Shown here: one piece after another, positions 43,829 through 56,023 of the stretch | Numbering within the stretch: the first letter of the stretch is position 1 | How the letters are laid out: the number at the start of each line of letters is the position of its first letter | NCBI RefSeq assembly: GCF_018283455.1 | Contig: NZ_JAAMTH010000010.1 | Location: 1 to 64,000, forward strand | Source: Planococcus sp. MSAK28401 | GTDB taxonomy: Bacteria > Bacillota > Bacilli > Bacillales_A > Planococcaceae | Length of the DNA: 64,000 nt | Reading direction: 5' to 3' | Program-made: the position numbers and the translations under genes | The notes under the pieces: model-generated | The model's database searches: none | What the model was told of the DNA's origin: nothing | What the model saw: the letters and a program-made list of their open reading frames with translations, nothing else

Positions 43829-46800
43829 TTACATTATTTCCAGTGTCTTACGACGTTTGTTCCACACTAGCAACATGATCACTCCGATAATCATCATGAG
43901 TCCGCCAATAATCATTATATTGAACGTATTCGTTGCTGTTTGTGGCAATTTATCTTGAACCGGTTGATCTGGCTCAGGGTGGTCGGGTTGTGGTTGTGGC
44001 TCTGTTGGTACTGGATTAGACATAATTTTTTCATACACATAGGTCACAGTTTGTGAGTCTTCTGTGAATGTACCGTCTGCGTTCTCTGGCTGCTCGACAA
44101 GCTTGTACCCTTCAATCTCTTTCGGGTTGGATGTATAGTCCACTTCCTACTTCACCTGTTAGCTTTTCAGAATCTGCGATCGGGTTCCCGTCTTGGTCAA
44201 CGTGAATGATTTTCACTTCGCCTGACGTTGGCGTATCTTTGATTTTTTCATACACATAGGTCACGGTTTGTGAGTCTTCTGTGAATGTACCGTCTGCGTT
44301 CTCTGGCTGCTCGACAAGCTTGTACCCTTCAATCTCTTTCGGGTTGGATGTATAGTCACTTCCTACTTCACCTGTTAGCTTTTCAGAATCTGCGATCGGG
44401 TTTCCGTCTTGGTCAACGTGAATGATTTTCACTTCGCCTGACATTGGCGTATCTTTGATTTTTTCATACACATAGGTCACGGTTTGTGAGTCTTCTGTGA
44501 ATGTACCGTCTGCGTTCTCTGGCTGCTCGACAAGTTTGTATCCTTCAATTTCTTTCGGGTTGGATGTGTAGTCACTTCCTACTTCACCTGTTAGCTTTTC
44601 AGAATCTGCGATCGGGTTTCCGTCTTGGTCAACGTGAATGATTTTCACTTCGCCTGACATTGGCGTATCTTTGATTTTTTCATACACATAGGTCACGGTT
44701 TGTGAGTCCTCTGTGAATGTACCGTCTGCGTTCTCTGGCTGCTCGACAAGTTTGTATCCTTCAATTTCTTTCGGGTTGGATGTGTAGTCACTTCCTACTT
44801 CACCTGTTAGCTTTTCAGAGTCTGCGATCGGGTTTCCATCTTGATCGACATGTTGAATTGTTACTTCTCCCATTTCCACAGGTACTTCTGTCGAACTGTA
44901 AACATAAACCACTGTCTGCGGTGCTTCTTTAAACGTTCCATTTGCATTGTCAGGTGTAATAACAAGCTCGTAGCCATCGATCGTGGCAGGAGATGTACTG
45001 TAAGCCTCGCCAATCACGCCTGACATCATTTGTGGGCCAGCTAATGGATTACCATCCTCATCAACAAATATAACGTTTACGATGCCACTCTGTGGTTCTA
45101 CAGCGATCTTCGAATATACGTAAGTGATTGTTTGAGTATCTGTAGTATAGATTCCTGAGGCATTTTCAGGAGTCACAATCAGCTCATATCCTTCAATTGC
45201 AGCAGGATCAGTACTATAAGCTGCACCTACCACTCCTGTATATGCCTGTGAATCTGTCAAAGCATTACCGGCCTCATCGACAAATTGAACCACAATCGCT
45301 CCTTGTGTCTCAACCGGCTCTTCCGGAATTAGTGCATAAACATAAGTAACAACCTGTGTTCCTTCTGTAAATACCCCTGTTGCATTTTCTGGTGTTGCAA
45401 TTAATTCGTATCCTTCAATTTGAACTGGTTGAGTTGAATATGGCGAATTGACTTCACCTGTTAACGAATCGCGTGTTACCAGCGACTCTCCCTGTTCATT
45501 AACATATTCAACAAGTACGGTTCCAGTAGGTACTTCTGTTTCAACAGGTGCATAGACATACGTAACAATCTGTTGTTCACCTGTAAACGAACCAGCTGCA
45601 TTTCCTGGTGTTTGAACTAATTCGTAACCAGCGATTGTTGCTGCCTCCGTAGTGTACGGTGAACCAATTGCTCCTGTCACAGTCTCAGCTGCTAACAACT
45701 CATTGCCTTCTTCATCTACATGTACGACAACAATTGTACCCATCGGGTCAGCTTCTTGACGTATACATATGTTACGGTTTGAGGCTCATCCCCAAACACG
45801 CCCTCTGCATTGGAAGGTACTTCAACTAAATCATATCCTTCAATTTCTAGTGGTGCTGTTGTATAACCGGAACCAATTAGACCTGAATCCGTCATCGGAT
45901 CTGCAAGCGGAGTTCCCTCTGTATCCACATATTCAACGACAATAACGCCTTCTACTTCTGGAACTTCTGCAGGACCATAAACGTATGTTACTGTCTGGGT
46001 CTCATTTGTAAATTGACCAGATGCATTATCCGGGGTAGTTATTAACACATACCCCTCGAATTCTTTCATCTCTGTAGTGTAGTCTATCCCAACCTCTCCG
46101 GATAGTAGCTCCGGTTCAGTTAAGGCATTTCCTTTTTCATCTACATGATTGACCACTACTGTCCCAGTTTCGATAGGTGTCTGCACCGGCTGATAGACGT
46201 AAGTTACGGTTTGAGGGGCCTCTGTGAATTCGCCTGTTGCGTTGGATGGCACTTCGACCAGTTCGAATCCATCGACTTCTATCGGCTCGGTGCTGTAAGC
46301 TTCGCCTACTGCACCGACTTGCGTTGTTGGCGCTGCTAATTCATTGCCCTCTTGGTCTACATATTTCACTGTGATACTTGAGTTACTACTAGCAATTTTT
46401 GCATACACATACGTGACCGTCTGGTCTTCATCTGTAAATTGACCAGATGCATTGTCCGGGGTAGTTGTTAGCACATATCCTTCGAATTCTTTCGCTTCTG
46501 TAGTGTAATCTGTCCCGATCTCTCCGGATAGCAACTCGGGTTCAGTCAAGGCATTTCCTTCTTCATCTACATGATTGACCGTTACTGTACCGGGTTCAAC
46601 AGGTGTCTGCACCGGTTGATAAACGTAAGTTACGGTTTGAGGATCCTCTGTAAATTCGCCTGTTGCGTTGGATGGAACTTCAACCAGTTCGAATCCATCA
46701 ATTTCTACCGGTTCAGTGGCATACTCTGCGCCTACTGTCCCGGTTTGCGTCGTTGACTCGGCTAACTCATTGCCTTCTTGGTCTACGTACTCGACCGTGA

Positions 46801-49800
46801 TATCGCCAGCAATTTTTGCATACACATACGTGACCGTCTGAGCTTCTTCTCCGAATTCGCCTGTTGCGTTCTCTGGCGTTTCGATAACGACATACCCTTC
46901 AATTTCGACTGGTTCAGTGGCATACTCTTCGCCCACTGTTCCGGTTTGCGTCGTTGACTCGGCTAGCTCATTGCCATCCTCGTCCACGTACTCGACCGTG
47001 AGGTCTTCTGCTACTTTGGCGTAGACATACGTGACCGTCTGAGCTTCTTCTCCGAATTCGCCTGTTGCGTTCTCTGGCGTTTCGATGACAACATAGCCTT
47101 CAATTTCGACTGGTTCAGTGGCATACTCTTCGCCCACCGTTCCGGTTTGCGTCGTTGACGCAGCTAGCTCATTGCCATCCTCATCCACGTACTCGACCGT
47201 GAGGTCTTCTGCTACTTTGGCGTAGACATACGTGACCGTCTGAGCTTCTTCTCCGAATTCGCCTGTTGCGTTCGCTGGTGTTTCGATGACGACATAGCCT
47301 TCAATTTCGACTGGTTCAGTGGCATACTCTTCGCCCACTGTCCCCGTTTGCGTCGTAGACGCAGCTAGCTCATTGCCATCCTCATCCACGTACTCGACCG
47401 TGAGGTCTTCTGCTACTTTCGCGTAGACATACGTGACCGTCTGAGCTTCTTCTCCGAATTCGCCTGTTGCGTTCGCTGGTGTTTCGATGACGACATAGCC
47501 TTCAATTTCGACTGGTTCAGTGGCATACTCTTCGCCCACTGTCCCGGTTTGCGTCGTTGACGCAGCTAGCTCATTGCCATCCTCGTCCACGTACTCGACC
47601 GTGAGATCTTCTGCTACTTTGGCGTAGACATACGTGACCGTCTGAGCTTCTTCTCCGAATTCGCCTGTTGCGTTCTCTGGCGTTTCGATGACGACATACC
47701 CTTCAATTTCGACTGGTTCAGTGGCATACTCTTCGCCCACTGTCCCGGTTTGCGTCGTTGACGCAGCTAGCTCATTGCCATCCTCGTCCACGTACTCGAC
47801 CGTGAGATCTTCTGCTACTTTGGCGTAGACATACGTGACCGTCTGAGCTTCTTCTCCGAATTCGCCTGTTGCATTCTCTGGCGTTTCGATAACGACATAC
47901 CCTTCAATTTCGACTGGTTCAGTGGCATACTCTTCGCCCACTGTTCCGGTTTGCGTCGTTGACTCGGCTAGCTCATTGCCATCCTCATCCACGTACTCGA
48001 CCGTGAGGTCTTCTGCTACTTTGGCGTAGACATACGTGACCGTCTGAGCTTCTTCTCCGAATTCGCCTGTTGCGTTCTCTGGCGTTTCGATAACGACATA
48101 CCCTTCAATTTCGACTGGTTCAGTGGCATACTCTTCGCCCACCGTTCCGGTTTGCGTCGTTGACGCAGCTAGCTCATTGCCATCCTCATCCACGTACTCG
48201 ACCGTGAGGTCTTCTGCTACTTTCGCGTAGACATACGTGACCGTCTGAGCTTCTTCTCCGAATTCGCCTGTTGCGTTCGCTGGTGTTTCGATGACGACAT
48301 AGCCTTCAATTTCGACTGGTTCAGTGGCATACTCTTCGCCCACTGTCCCCGTTTGCGTCGTAGACGCAGCTAGCTCATTGCCATCCTCGTCCACGTACTC
48401 GACCGTGAGGTCTTCTGCTACTTTGGCGTAGACATACGTGACCGTCTGAGCTTCTTCTCCGAATTCGCCTGTTGCGTTCTCTGGCGTTTCGATAACGACA
48501 TACCCTTCAATTTCGACTGGTTCAGTGGCATACTCTTCGCCCACTGTTCCGGTTTGCGTCGTTGACTCGGCTAGCTCATTGCCATCCTCATCCACGTACT
48601 CGACCGTGAGGTCTTCTGCTACTTTGGCGTAGACATACGTGACCGTCTGAGCTTCTTCTCCGAATTCGCCTGTTGCGTTCTCTGGCGTTTCGATAACGAC
48701 ATACCCTTCAATTTCGACTGGTTCAGTGGCATACTCTTCGCCCACCGTTCCGGTTTGCGTCGTTGACGCAGCTAGCTCATTGCCATCCTCATCCACGTAC
48801 TCGACCGTGAGGTCTTCTGCTACTTTCGCGTAGACATACGTGACCGTCTGAGCTTCTTCTCCGAATTCGCCTGTTGCGTTCGCTGGTGTTTCGATGACGA
48901 CATAGCCTTCAATTTCGACTGGTTCAGTGGCATACTCTTCGCCCACTGTCCCCGTTTGCGTCGTAGACGCAGCTAGCTCATTGCCATCCTCGTCCACGTA
49001 CTCGACCGTGAGGTCTTCTGCTACTTTCGCGTAGACATACGTGACCGTCTGAGCTTCTTCTCCGAATTCGCCTGTTGCGTTCGCTGGTGTTTCGATGACG
49101 ACATAGCCTTCAATTTCGACTGGTTCAGTGGCATACTCTTCGCCCACTGTCCCCGTTTGCGTCGTAGACTCGGCTAGCTCATTGCCATCCTCGTCCACGT
49201 ACTCGACCGTGAGGTCTTCTGCTACTTTCGCGTAGACATACGTGACCGTCTGAGCTTCTTCTCCGAATTCGCCTGTTGCGTTCGCTGGTGTTTCGATAAC
49301 GACATAGCCTTCAATTTCGACTGGTTCAGTGGCATACTCTTCGCCCACTGTCCCGGTTTGCGTCGTTGACGCAGCTAGCTCATTGCCATCCTCGTCCACG
49401 TACTCGACCGTGAGGTCTTCTGCTACTTTCGCGTAGACATACGTGACCGTCTGAGCTTCTTCTCCGAATTCGCCTGTTGCGTTCTCTGGCGTTTCGATGA
49501 CAACATAGCCTTCAATTTCGACTGGTTCAGTGGCATACTCTTCGCCCACTGTCCCGGTTTGCGTCGTTGACGCAGCTAGCTCATTGCCATCCTCGTCCAC
49601 GTACTCGACCGTGAGATCTTCTGCTACTTTCGCGTAGACATACGTGACCGTCTGAGCTTCTTCTCCGAATTCGCCTGTTGCGTTCTCTGGCGTTTCGATG
49701 ACAACATAGCCTTCAATTTCGACTGGTTCAGTGGCATACTCTTCGCCCACTGTCCCGGTTTGCGTCGTTGACGCAGCTAGCTCATTGCCATCCTCGTCCA

Positions 49801-52594
49801 CGTACTCGACCGTGAGATCTTCTGCTACTTTCGCGTAGACATACGTGACCGTCTGAGCTTCTTCTCCGAATTCGCCTGTTGCGTTCTCTGGCGTTTCGAT
49901 GACAACATAGCCTTCAATTTCAGGTGGTGATGTAGTATAAGAATCCCCGACGATCCCTGATTCAAATGTTGAATCAAGTAAAGGATCACCATTTCCATCT
50001 ACATACTCAACCGTCACATCCGCAGCTGTTTGACCGTATACATACGTAACTGTTTGTGGATCTTCTTTGAATTCACCAGCAGCATTTGCTGGTATTTCGA
50101 CTAATGTATATCCTTCGATTGCTTTTCCAACAGTCTGATACTCCTCACCAACAACTCCTGACTGTATAGAAGATTCAGCTAATGCGTTACCCTCTTGATC
50201 TACATGTTCTACCGTGATATCACCAGCCACTTTTGCGTACACATAAGTGACTGTTTGGGCTTCTTCGCCAAACTCACCAGATGCGTTCTCCGGTATTTCG
50301 ATGACGACGTATCCTTCAATTTCGACAGGCTCAGTGGCATACTCTTCGCCTACTGTTCCTGTTTGTATTGTTGACGTAGCTAGCTCATTGCCATCCTGGT
50401 CAACGTATACTACTGTCACGTCTTCAGCCACTTTTGCATATACATACGTGACCGTTTGTTCTTCTTCTATAAATTTACCAGTTGCATTCGTAGGCGTCTC
50501 GATTAGTACGTAGCCTTCGATTTCTTCAGCAACTGACTCATATGGGTTTCCAACGTTTCCTTCAAGTACGATGGAAGGAATCAATGTATTTCCTTCTTCA
50601 TCGACATGTTCGACAACTACAGTAGATGGGATTGGTTCATATGGAATAGTATCCTGCCCATCATTCTCTACAGGCTCACCAGCTGGGTCTTCACCTGAAA
50701 CCGAAGCAGTATTCACAATTGTTCCAGCTTCAACATCTTCTGCCGTAACCGTATATTGAACGGAACCCGATGCCACCTCGCCTGGATTTAATGTTGTAGT
50801 GTCCAGTTCAACTTCTTCTCCAATTTTCGGGTCTATAACCTGAATGTTAGATAGGGGCACGTTCCCTGTATTTGTCACATCAAACAAGTACGTGACAATA
50901 TCGCCAGCTTGAGTAAAAGCCTCTTCTTCACTTGTTTTCACTAGTGAAATTTCTGGCTCTTCCACCAAGGTATTCGTGATGACATTGGTTTCATCATTTA
51001 CAGTAGACGCATAACCATCCACTGTCTGTTCACGAACAGTGTAATCAATCGGTGCACCGTTTGAGTCATATACTGAATACCCTTCAAACGTAAACACCCA
51101 TGACCCATCCTCACTTTGGGAGACCGTCTGTTCATCAATTTTTTGATCATTTCCTCTAAAAAGTTCTACGACAATTTCTTGTGGTCGCAGATTTTCTTGG
51201 TCGTAATCGCTCCAGGTTTTCTCACCTGTAATAACAGCTTGAGCACCTCTCACTTCAGGAATTGGGAATTCATGAACCAAATCCGGTTCTTCAATTCTAG
51301 GGTTTAGCAGTGTAGGCGCGTTTGTAGCATAAAATGTAGCTGGATTAAACCCAGCTTTATCTGTGTCTAGTTGTACTTTATAACGAAGAGAAATAACTTC
51401 ATTTTCACCAAGACTTAGATTGTCGAGTGTGATCGTTTCTCCCTCTTCATTTAAAATCACAGACTGCAGCAACGTGTTGTCTGATGCAGACAAAAAGTAA
51501 TCTCCATCTGATAAATCTGCTGAGGTAGCCAATTCAAAACCAGCTGTTTCTCCCAACTTCAAGTTGACATACTCCCCCATGGGATCAGTAACTGTCGCTC
51601 TATGCACAGTATTCGTAAAATACTTGGATAATTCCGCTAAAGAATCGACTAACTCTGAAATTTGTCCTACAGGATAATAATCATATTGAGTCGAGGCAAT
51701 TCCTTGCATAACCTCAGTGATTTGTTCGGCTGTTGCTCCCTGACCAGCTGTCAGCTCGAGTCCAATAGAAGCCATTGTAATTCCTTGGCTTTTAATTGAA
51801 TCCGCAGCTGAAATAGTATCCTGACCATGCGTGCGTGACTGTCCGTTAGCATTATAATTAAAAGTAGTTCCGTTTCCTACAATCTGCCGATTCGGATCAT
51901 AACTGATTGTCGGCACACCGTCCGTAAGAGTGACAATGACTCGGTTGTCTGCCTCGCTATTTTCTAAAAGTGATGCGGCTTCTTCGAGAGCCTGTTGAGT
52001 GAATGTCCCCCCATTAAGATTGTTTCCTCTCTCCGATGGAACATTCGTCGGAATTTGATTGATGATGTCGTTTGGATTACTGGTAAATGTTTTAAAGGAA
52101 TAATTTTCCGGTGGTGCACTAGTGCCGGAATAAACCTCGTTGTTTCTTCCATCAAAAACCATCGTCCCGTATGTCACCAGGGCCATTCGAATATTGTTTG
52201 CGGCATTGACCTCTTCATTCAATAAGCCTCTAACAAAGTCAGCCGTTTCCGCAGCTGATATTTGATCACGATCATTTGTATTCATACTACTGGAGTTATC
52301 ATAAACGATAACAATGTCAGTAGTTTCAAGCTCTTGTCGTGATTTTCCTTCTACTGTCAAATCGATAAAGTACTCACCCGTATTTCCGGTATAAGTAGCT
52401 TTTTTCGATATAATTGAATCATCGAACTCCAAATCTTCTGCGGCGTTTCTTACTGCGCCGGATTGATCTTCATTTTCTTCTTCTAAGACATTCGGCATAG
52501 CAAACGCTACATTCAAAGAAGGCAAGAATAACGAACTCACCAATATAAATACGAGAAACAACTTAAATCCAATCCACTTATTATTCTTATTCAC
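43829..52594 (-). pseudogene. Giant MucBP-repeat LPXTG adhesin, unit B, two indels
   Basis: Same architecture as unit A. The frame is open from the start through the first 24 MucBP domains (to 45716, about 2,290 residues), where one T is missing at about 45753. It continues in a second frame (44112-45743) to an extra C at about 44140 and ends in a third (43829-44143) with LPQTA, the membrane helix and KRRK. The two indels cancel, so corrected length is about 2,921 residues from GTG 52594. The breaks are at places where unit A is intact. The protein is a probable cell-wall-anchored adhesin; the ligand is unknown. Confidence 0.88.
46815..49829 (-). repeat. Fifteen near-identical 201-bp MucBP repeats, unit B
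   Basis: Same repeat number and same order of AAS/AES and PEN/PAN variants as in unit A, which argues that the two units separated very recently or are one sequence assembled twice. Confidence 0.9.
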
Positions 52595-52621
52595 ACTGTA
52601 CCTCCAGTTATTTTTTAGCAC

Positions 52622-53113
52622 AATTTATAGCTTATCAGATACTACCTTTTTTTAAAACAGTATGTTAAATATTTCTATCCCCTTCTTTTTAATAACTATC
52701 GATATTTCGCCGTAAAATATTGCTGTTAACTTGCGAGTAGACCAGTGATAATGAGAATTTATTCGTTCATTTCAGTAACTTATTAACTTCGTCTGGTTAC
52801 TTCGTATATTAATAGGATTGAGATATTCATTAAAAAAAGCTAAACGTTGTAGAATGTGACGCAACTTCTATTTTCTATCTACCTTATTACAATTAGAGAC
52901 TGGTTTGCTTATCTACCTAACTTTCCTAAAAGTCCTTTGTAGACAGTTGACTATTGTGGGCAAACGACGTTATATATTGCGAGATATATAATGTCAGACT
53001 TACACTATTTTCAGAGGGTAGTTTTTCACTCTACTCCATGAAACCAGTGATTTTTCTTCGGAATATTTTATGTAATCAATATTCTAAAAACAACTATCTA
53101 AAGGAGCTATCTT
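52622..53113. promoter_or_regulatory. Divergent promoter region of adhesin and AbrB-like gene, unit B
   Basis: Copy of 41203-41692 with a few single-base indels (for example CCCC against CCC at about 52680). It should hold the promoters of both divergent genes. Confidence 0.45.
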
Positions 53114-53398
53114 ATGAAAAGCACGCTAGTCACTAGAAAAGTGAGTCACCTCGGCCATATCATGATCCCCATATCCCAAAGAAAAACGTTAAATATTTCG
53201 GTCGGAGATGAATTAGAAATTTTTATTGAAAACGAAAAGATTATAATGAAAAAGCACCTAAATAAAGAATCTTGTGTAATCACAGGGGCACTGATAGATA
53301 AAGAAACCGACCTAAACTATTCAAATAGTATTTCACTAAGTTCTGCAGGCGCTGCAATTCTTTTAAAAGAATTACAAGATTATAATAGAGAAGAATAA
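53114..53398 (+). CDS. AbrB-like transition-state regulator, unit B
   Basis: This 94-residue protein has an N-terminal SpoVT-AbrB DNA-binding domain (KSTLVTRKVSHLGHIMIPIS, GDELEIFIENEKIIMKK) and the C-terminal multimerisation part (CVITGALID, SSAGAAILLKELQD) of full-length AbrB proteins. Its HIMIPISQRKTL replaces the usual GRIVTPIELRRAL, so conserved Arg residues of the DNA-binding face are lost; binding may differ. ATG follows AAGGAG. It lies divergent to the adhesin gene and may regulate it. Confidence 0.85.
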   Translation: MKSTLVTRKVSHLGHIMIPISQRKTLNISVGDELEIFIENEKIIMKKHLNKESCVITGALIDKETDLNYSNSISLSSAGAAILLKELQDYNREE

Positions 53399-53563
53399 AT
53401 TGATGTATTTCATCTGAAAGCATCGACTATAGTGCGCAAAGATGCAAGACTACTTTCTTACCCCGTCCCTCTTCTTACATTCAATCTATATTTATAGATA
53501 ATCCTCTATTCCCATAATTAAGTTGTACACTTATAAAAAGCCTTCGAATTAAGGAGTGGAACA

Positions 53564-54073
53564 GTGAACGATTTTTATAGAGCATTGAGCTATGTGAATG
53601 AATTAATCTACAAACCAACTAATTTAATTTTAAAATCGGTTCAAGAAGAAAAACAAAACGCTAAGTATGGTGCAGGTAGATTTCAATTATCTTCTACAAC
53701 AGTTCGATTCAGAGTGGCGAACATTACACCTACGAAAACAGGACAGTTTGTTGCATTTTGGGAGAAAGATGAAAACACCAATAATCAGCCCTATTCCTAT
53801 GCGGAAGCCCCGGATTTATTAGTTATAACTACGTTTAAAAGTGATAGTGAGTTTGGGCAATTTGTTTTCCCAAAAGAAGTTCTTCTCACTCAAAACATTC
53901 TTAAATCCACCTTAACAAAGGGGAAAATGGCAATAAGAGTATATCCAAGTTGGGATATTCCGACCAGCAAGCAAGCAGTGAAAACACAAGAATGGCAGTT
54001 GCCTTACTTTGTTGATCTAAGTACTCCAGATAACGTATCCAAAGAAAAAATAACAGAACTGTATGCTGTTTGA
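53564..54073 (+). CDS. mepB: MepB-family protein, third copy
   Basis: Intact 169-residue MepB with the same family motifs as the copy at 30829 and about 5% base differences from it. It starts at GTG after AAGGAGTGG. It closes the duplicated region. The flank after it matches the flank of copy 1 for about 100 bases before diverging, which defines the right end of the direct repeat. Confidence 0.87.
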   Translation: MNDFYRALSYVNELIYKPTNLILKSVQEEKQNAKYGAGRFQLSSTTVRFRVANITPTKTGQFVAFWEKDENTNNQPYSYAEAPDLLVITTFKSDSEFGQFVFPKEVLLTQNILKSTLTKGKMAIRVYPSWDIPTSKQAVKTQEWQLPYFVDLSTPDNVSKEKITELYAV

Positions 54074-54325
54074 TTCTCTAAAACATCGCTCTACATTTAC
54101 ATGAACTTAGTGAAATCAAATGCACGTTGGAAGCAAAAAGACGTTAATATCTACAATCTTCTATTTTTATAACTAAGGGGTATATTTAAGAATAGCAACT
54201 ACAAATGGGGCTATTAATGTTATAGCTTACTGGAATGCGAGCTTAAACAATTATATAATCAGGAAAGATTGATCTTCAATAAACGAATCCAATTATTGGA
54301 GGATATACCAAGGAGGGGTAATATT

Positions 54326-54517
54326 TTGCATGATAAAAGACATCCTAAAAACCTTATTACCATTCGAATAGTAGCGACTATAATTGTTCTCTTGTCTTTA
54401 ATATTGCCTTACTTTGGTTTAATATCGCATAGTAGAACTCCATTTGTGATTCTCATAACGATGTTTGTTTTTTTTACTGTAGAAAATAGATATGGTATAA
54501 AAACCATTAGTGAATAA
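54326..54517 (+). CDS. Small two-helix membrane protein
   Basis: This 63-residue protein has two hydrophobic segments (IRIVATIIVLLSLILPYFGL and TPFVILITMFVFFTV). TTG 54326 is preferred because AAGGAGG lies nine bases before it; the frame is open further upstream without such a site. No family was recognised. Confidence 0.55.
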   Translation: MHDKRHPKNLITIRIVATIIVLLSLILPYFGLISHSRTPFVILITMFVFFTVENRYGIKTISE

Positions 54518-54933
54518 ATGCATACAAAAAAACGGCTTTAAAATCGGATAGCGATTGTAGAGTAACCGTTTCAGAAAAGAGTGGCTACGGCTCCTCTTTT
54601 TTTTGTTTTTTTCCTTAGTTTCAGAGTTGAGGTGAAGGCGAATTTCATTATGTAAATTCATATGAAGCAAGCGACATCGAACGAAAGTTTACACGCTAAA
54701 ATGACGAAAGTAACGGCAATCCTCTAATACTGATAGTGATAAGGATCATGATGATGTTTTCTATCTTACATGCTAAATAACTCTTTAATAATTTGTAAAA
54801 TATCACTTACAGTGATGGGAAAGAAAGCTGCATAGCATAAATATTAGTGAATTAAGAAAGAAAGAGAAGTATTTAATTCTGGAAACTGATACGATATAAA
54901 CCCACAAGAAAACTCCTGTAAGTCAGAAACTAC
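54518..54933. other. Gene-free stretch
   Basis: About 400 bases without a gene. A hairpin AAAAGAGTGGC/GGCTCCTCTTTT with a long T run at about 54575-54605 is a likely terminator of the small membrane protein gene. A stretch at about 54699-54728 weakly resembles the flank of the mepB repeat. Confidence 0.5.
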
Positions 54934-54948
54934 TTACAGGAGTTTTCT
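54908..54948 (-). terminator. Terminator overlapping the GIY-YIG gene end
   Basis: GAAAACTCCTGTAAGT pairs with ACTTACAGGAGTTTTC. The stem includes the last codons and stop of the minus-strand gene. Confidence 0.75.
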
Positions 54949-55554
54949 TGTTTTGCCATGAAGTATAGCTTCGGTTAAACCATTTAAGGTTCCTCCGACA
55001 GTCCTGTTCAAGACATACTTAGCATCAAAATGGTTGATGAACTCATTTTCGTAACTTTGAAATTCGTCACATACATATGCAAATAATCTAGTAGTATCAT
55101 AAGCCCTAAAACTGTCTATTGATAAAATGGAGTTGTCTACTTCTCCGAATAGTAAACGGTCGAATTGCTTTTGGGCACTCCAATGTACTCGAAGACGTTT
55201 CGTTATGTCTCCACTTATACCGATATACACTTGGGAATATCCATCTAGGACCATAACGTAGTATCCAGAAACACCCTTTAAAAGAGAAAGGTCGGTAAAT
55301 TCTTCAAACACTTTAGTTTTACTGAGGAAACTCGTAAGCTCTTCGTTAAATTCTTGTTTAGACAATGAACGATAATACTCCATATTCAGGTCAAAGTTAT
55401 CAAAGCAGTTCTTTGTATGAGACTCTATAAATTTTTCAGGGTAGATGACATCATCACCAAATGAGCTTTTACTATTGACTCTTATATAATTTTCTCTTGT
55501 CAGTTTTAATCCGCCGGATTTTTCTCGAAGATATAAACCCAAATGCTGTGGCAT
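54934..55554 (-). CDS. GIY-YIG domain protein
   Basis: This 206-residue protein has a C-terminal GIY-YIG nuclease domain: GYYVMVLD then VYIGISGDITKRLRVHWS (residues about 100-130), with a downstream YENEFI that supplies the usual Glu and a final NRTVGG. The N-terminal 90 residues are unassigned. ATG follows AAGGGG. GIY-YIG proteins include homing and restriction endonucleases. It stands alone, so the role is open. Confidence 0.75.
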   Translation of the reverse strand: MPQHLGLYLREKSGGLKLTRENYIRVNSKSSFGDDVIYPEKFIESHTKNCFDNFDLNMEYYRSLSKQEFNEELTSFLSKTKVFEEFTDLSLLKGVSGYYVMVLDGYSQVYIGISGDITKRLRVHWSAQKQFDRLLFGEVDNSILSIDSFRAYDTTRLFAYVCDEFQSYENEFINHFDAKYVLNRTVGGTLNGLTEAILHGKTRKLL

Positions 55555-55723
55555 AATTTAATCCCCTTCATACCTTTTTCCATATCATACCTTATCGTAT
55601 TCCAACAAAAAAAGAGCGAGACAAACCCAGAAATTCGAGAAGCCGGTCATCATCTGAATTACGACTTGATTAAAGGTCCAAAAAAATAGTTTATGGAAAA
55701 GAGGTTAATAAGGGATTTCATAC

Positions 55724-56023
55724 TTACTGATGTACGACATATTCTTTAGCAGGAGGAGTACCATCCTCTTTTAAATCCAATGCTGTGTACACCTTAATAA
55801 GCGTGGTTTGGCGTATCCCTGGGTCTCCACCTTCAATCCGGCTGATCGTTTTTTGTGTAACGCTAGCTTTATCAGCAAGATCTCTTTGGGAAAGCCCTAG
55901 CTCCATCCGTCTTTTGAAAATGTTCCGACTCCGGTTATATTCGACGCTTTCGAACGCTTCTTTTATCTCCTCATTCTGCATCAGGCGGTTTCTCAAGTCA
56001 TTTAAAGTTGCCACTACTCTCAC
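55724..56023 (-). CDS. HigA-like XRE-family antitoxin
   Basis: This 99-residue protein has a central XRE-type HTH (MELGLSQRDLADKASVTQKTISRIEGGDPGIRQTTL, residues about 39-74 in sequence). It begins at GTG inside the last codons of the toxin gene (4-base overlap). The toxin-first order with a HTH antitoxin second is typical of HigBA-type pairs. It probably represses the pair and binds the toxin. Confidence 0.8.
   Translation of the reverse strand: MRVVATLNDLRNRLMQNEEIKEAFESVEYNRSRNIFKRRMELGLSQRDLADKASVTQKTISRIEGGDPGIRQTTLIKVYTALDLKEDGTPPAKEYVVHQ

Larger units (their letters stand above)
30780..54130. repeat. Tandem duplication of an 11.4-kb surface-protein unit
   Basis: 30829-42140 and 42141-53563 are near-identical: mepB, sortase, giant surface protein and AbrB-like gene in the same order and orientation, followed by a third mepB at 53564. 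The differences noticed between copies are almost all single-base insertions or deletions. The mepB direct repeats (roughly 650 bp including flanks) bound each unit and could drive amplification or loss of the unit by homologous recombination. Confidence 0.9.

Noticed and set aside
35396..49829. Many plus-strand open frames opposite the MucBP repeats and adhesin
   Set aside because: They arise from the repetitive codon pattern of the minus-strand gene, recur identically in both units and have no ribosome binding sites.
32411..52594. Phase variation of the adhesin by programmed slippage
   Set aside because: The frame breaks fall at different non-matching places in the two units and in short runs; residual sequencing error explains them more simply.
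55600..55690. Remnant coding sequence between the GIY-YIG and HigA-like genes
   Set aside because: A short frame (NPEIREAGHHLNYDLIKGPKK) looks protein-like but has no start or relatives that I recognise; it is too short to call.
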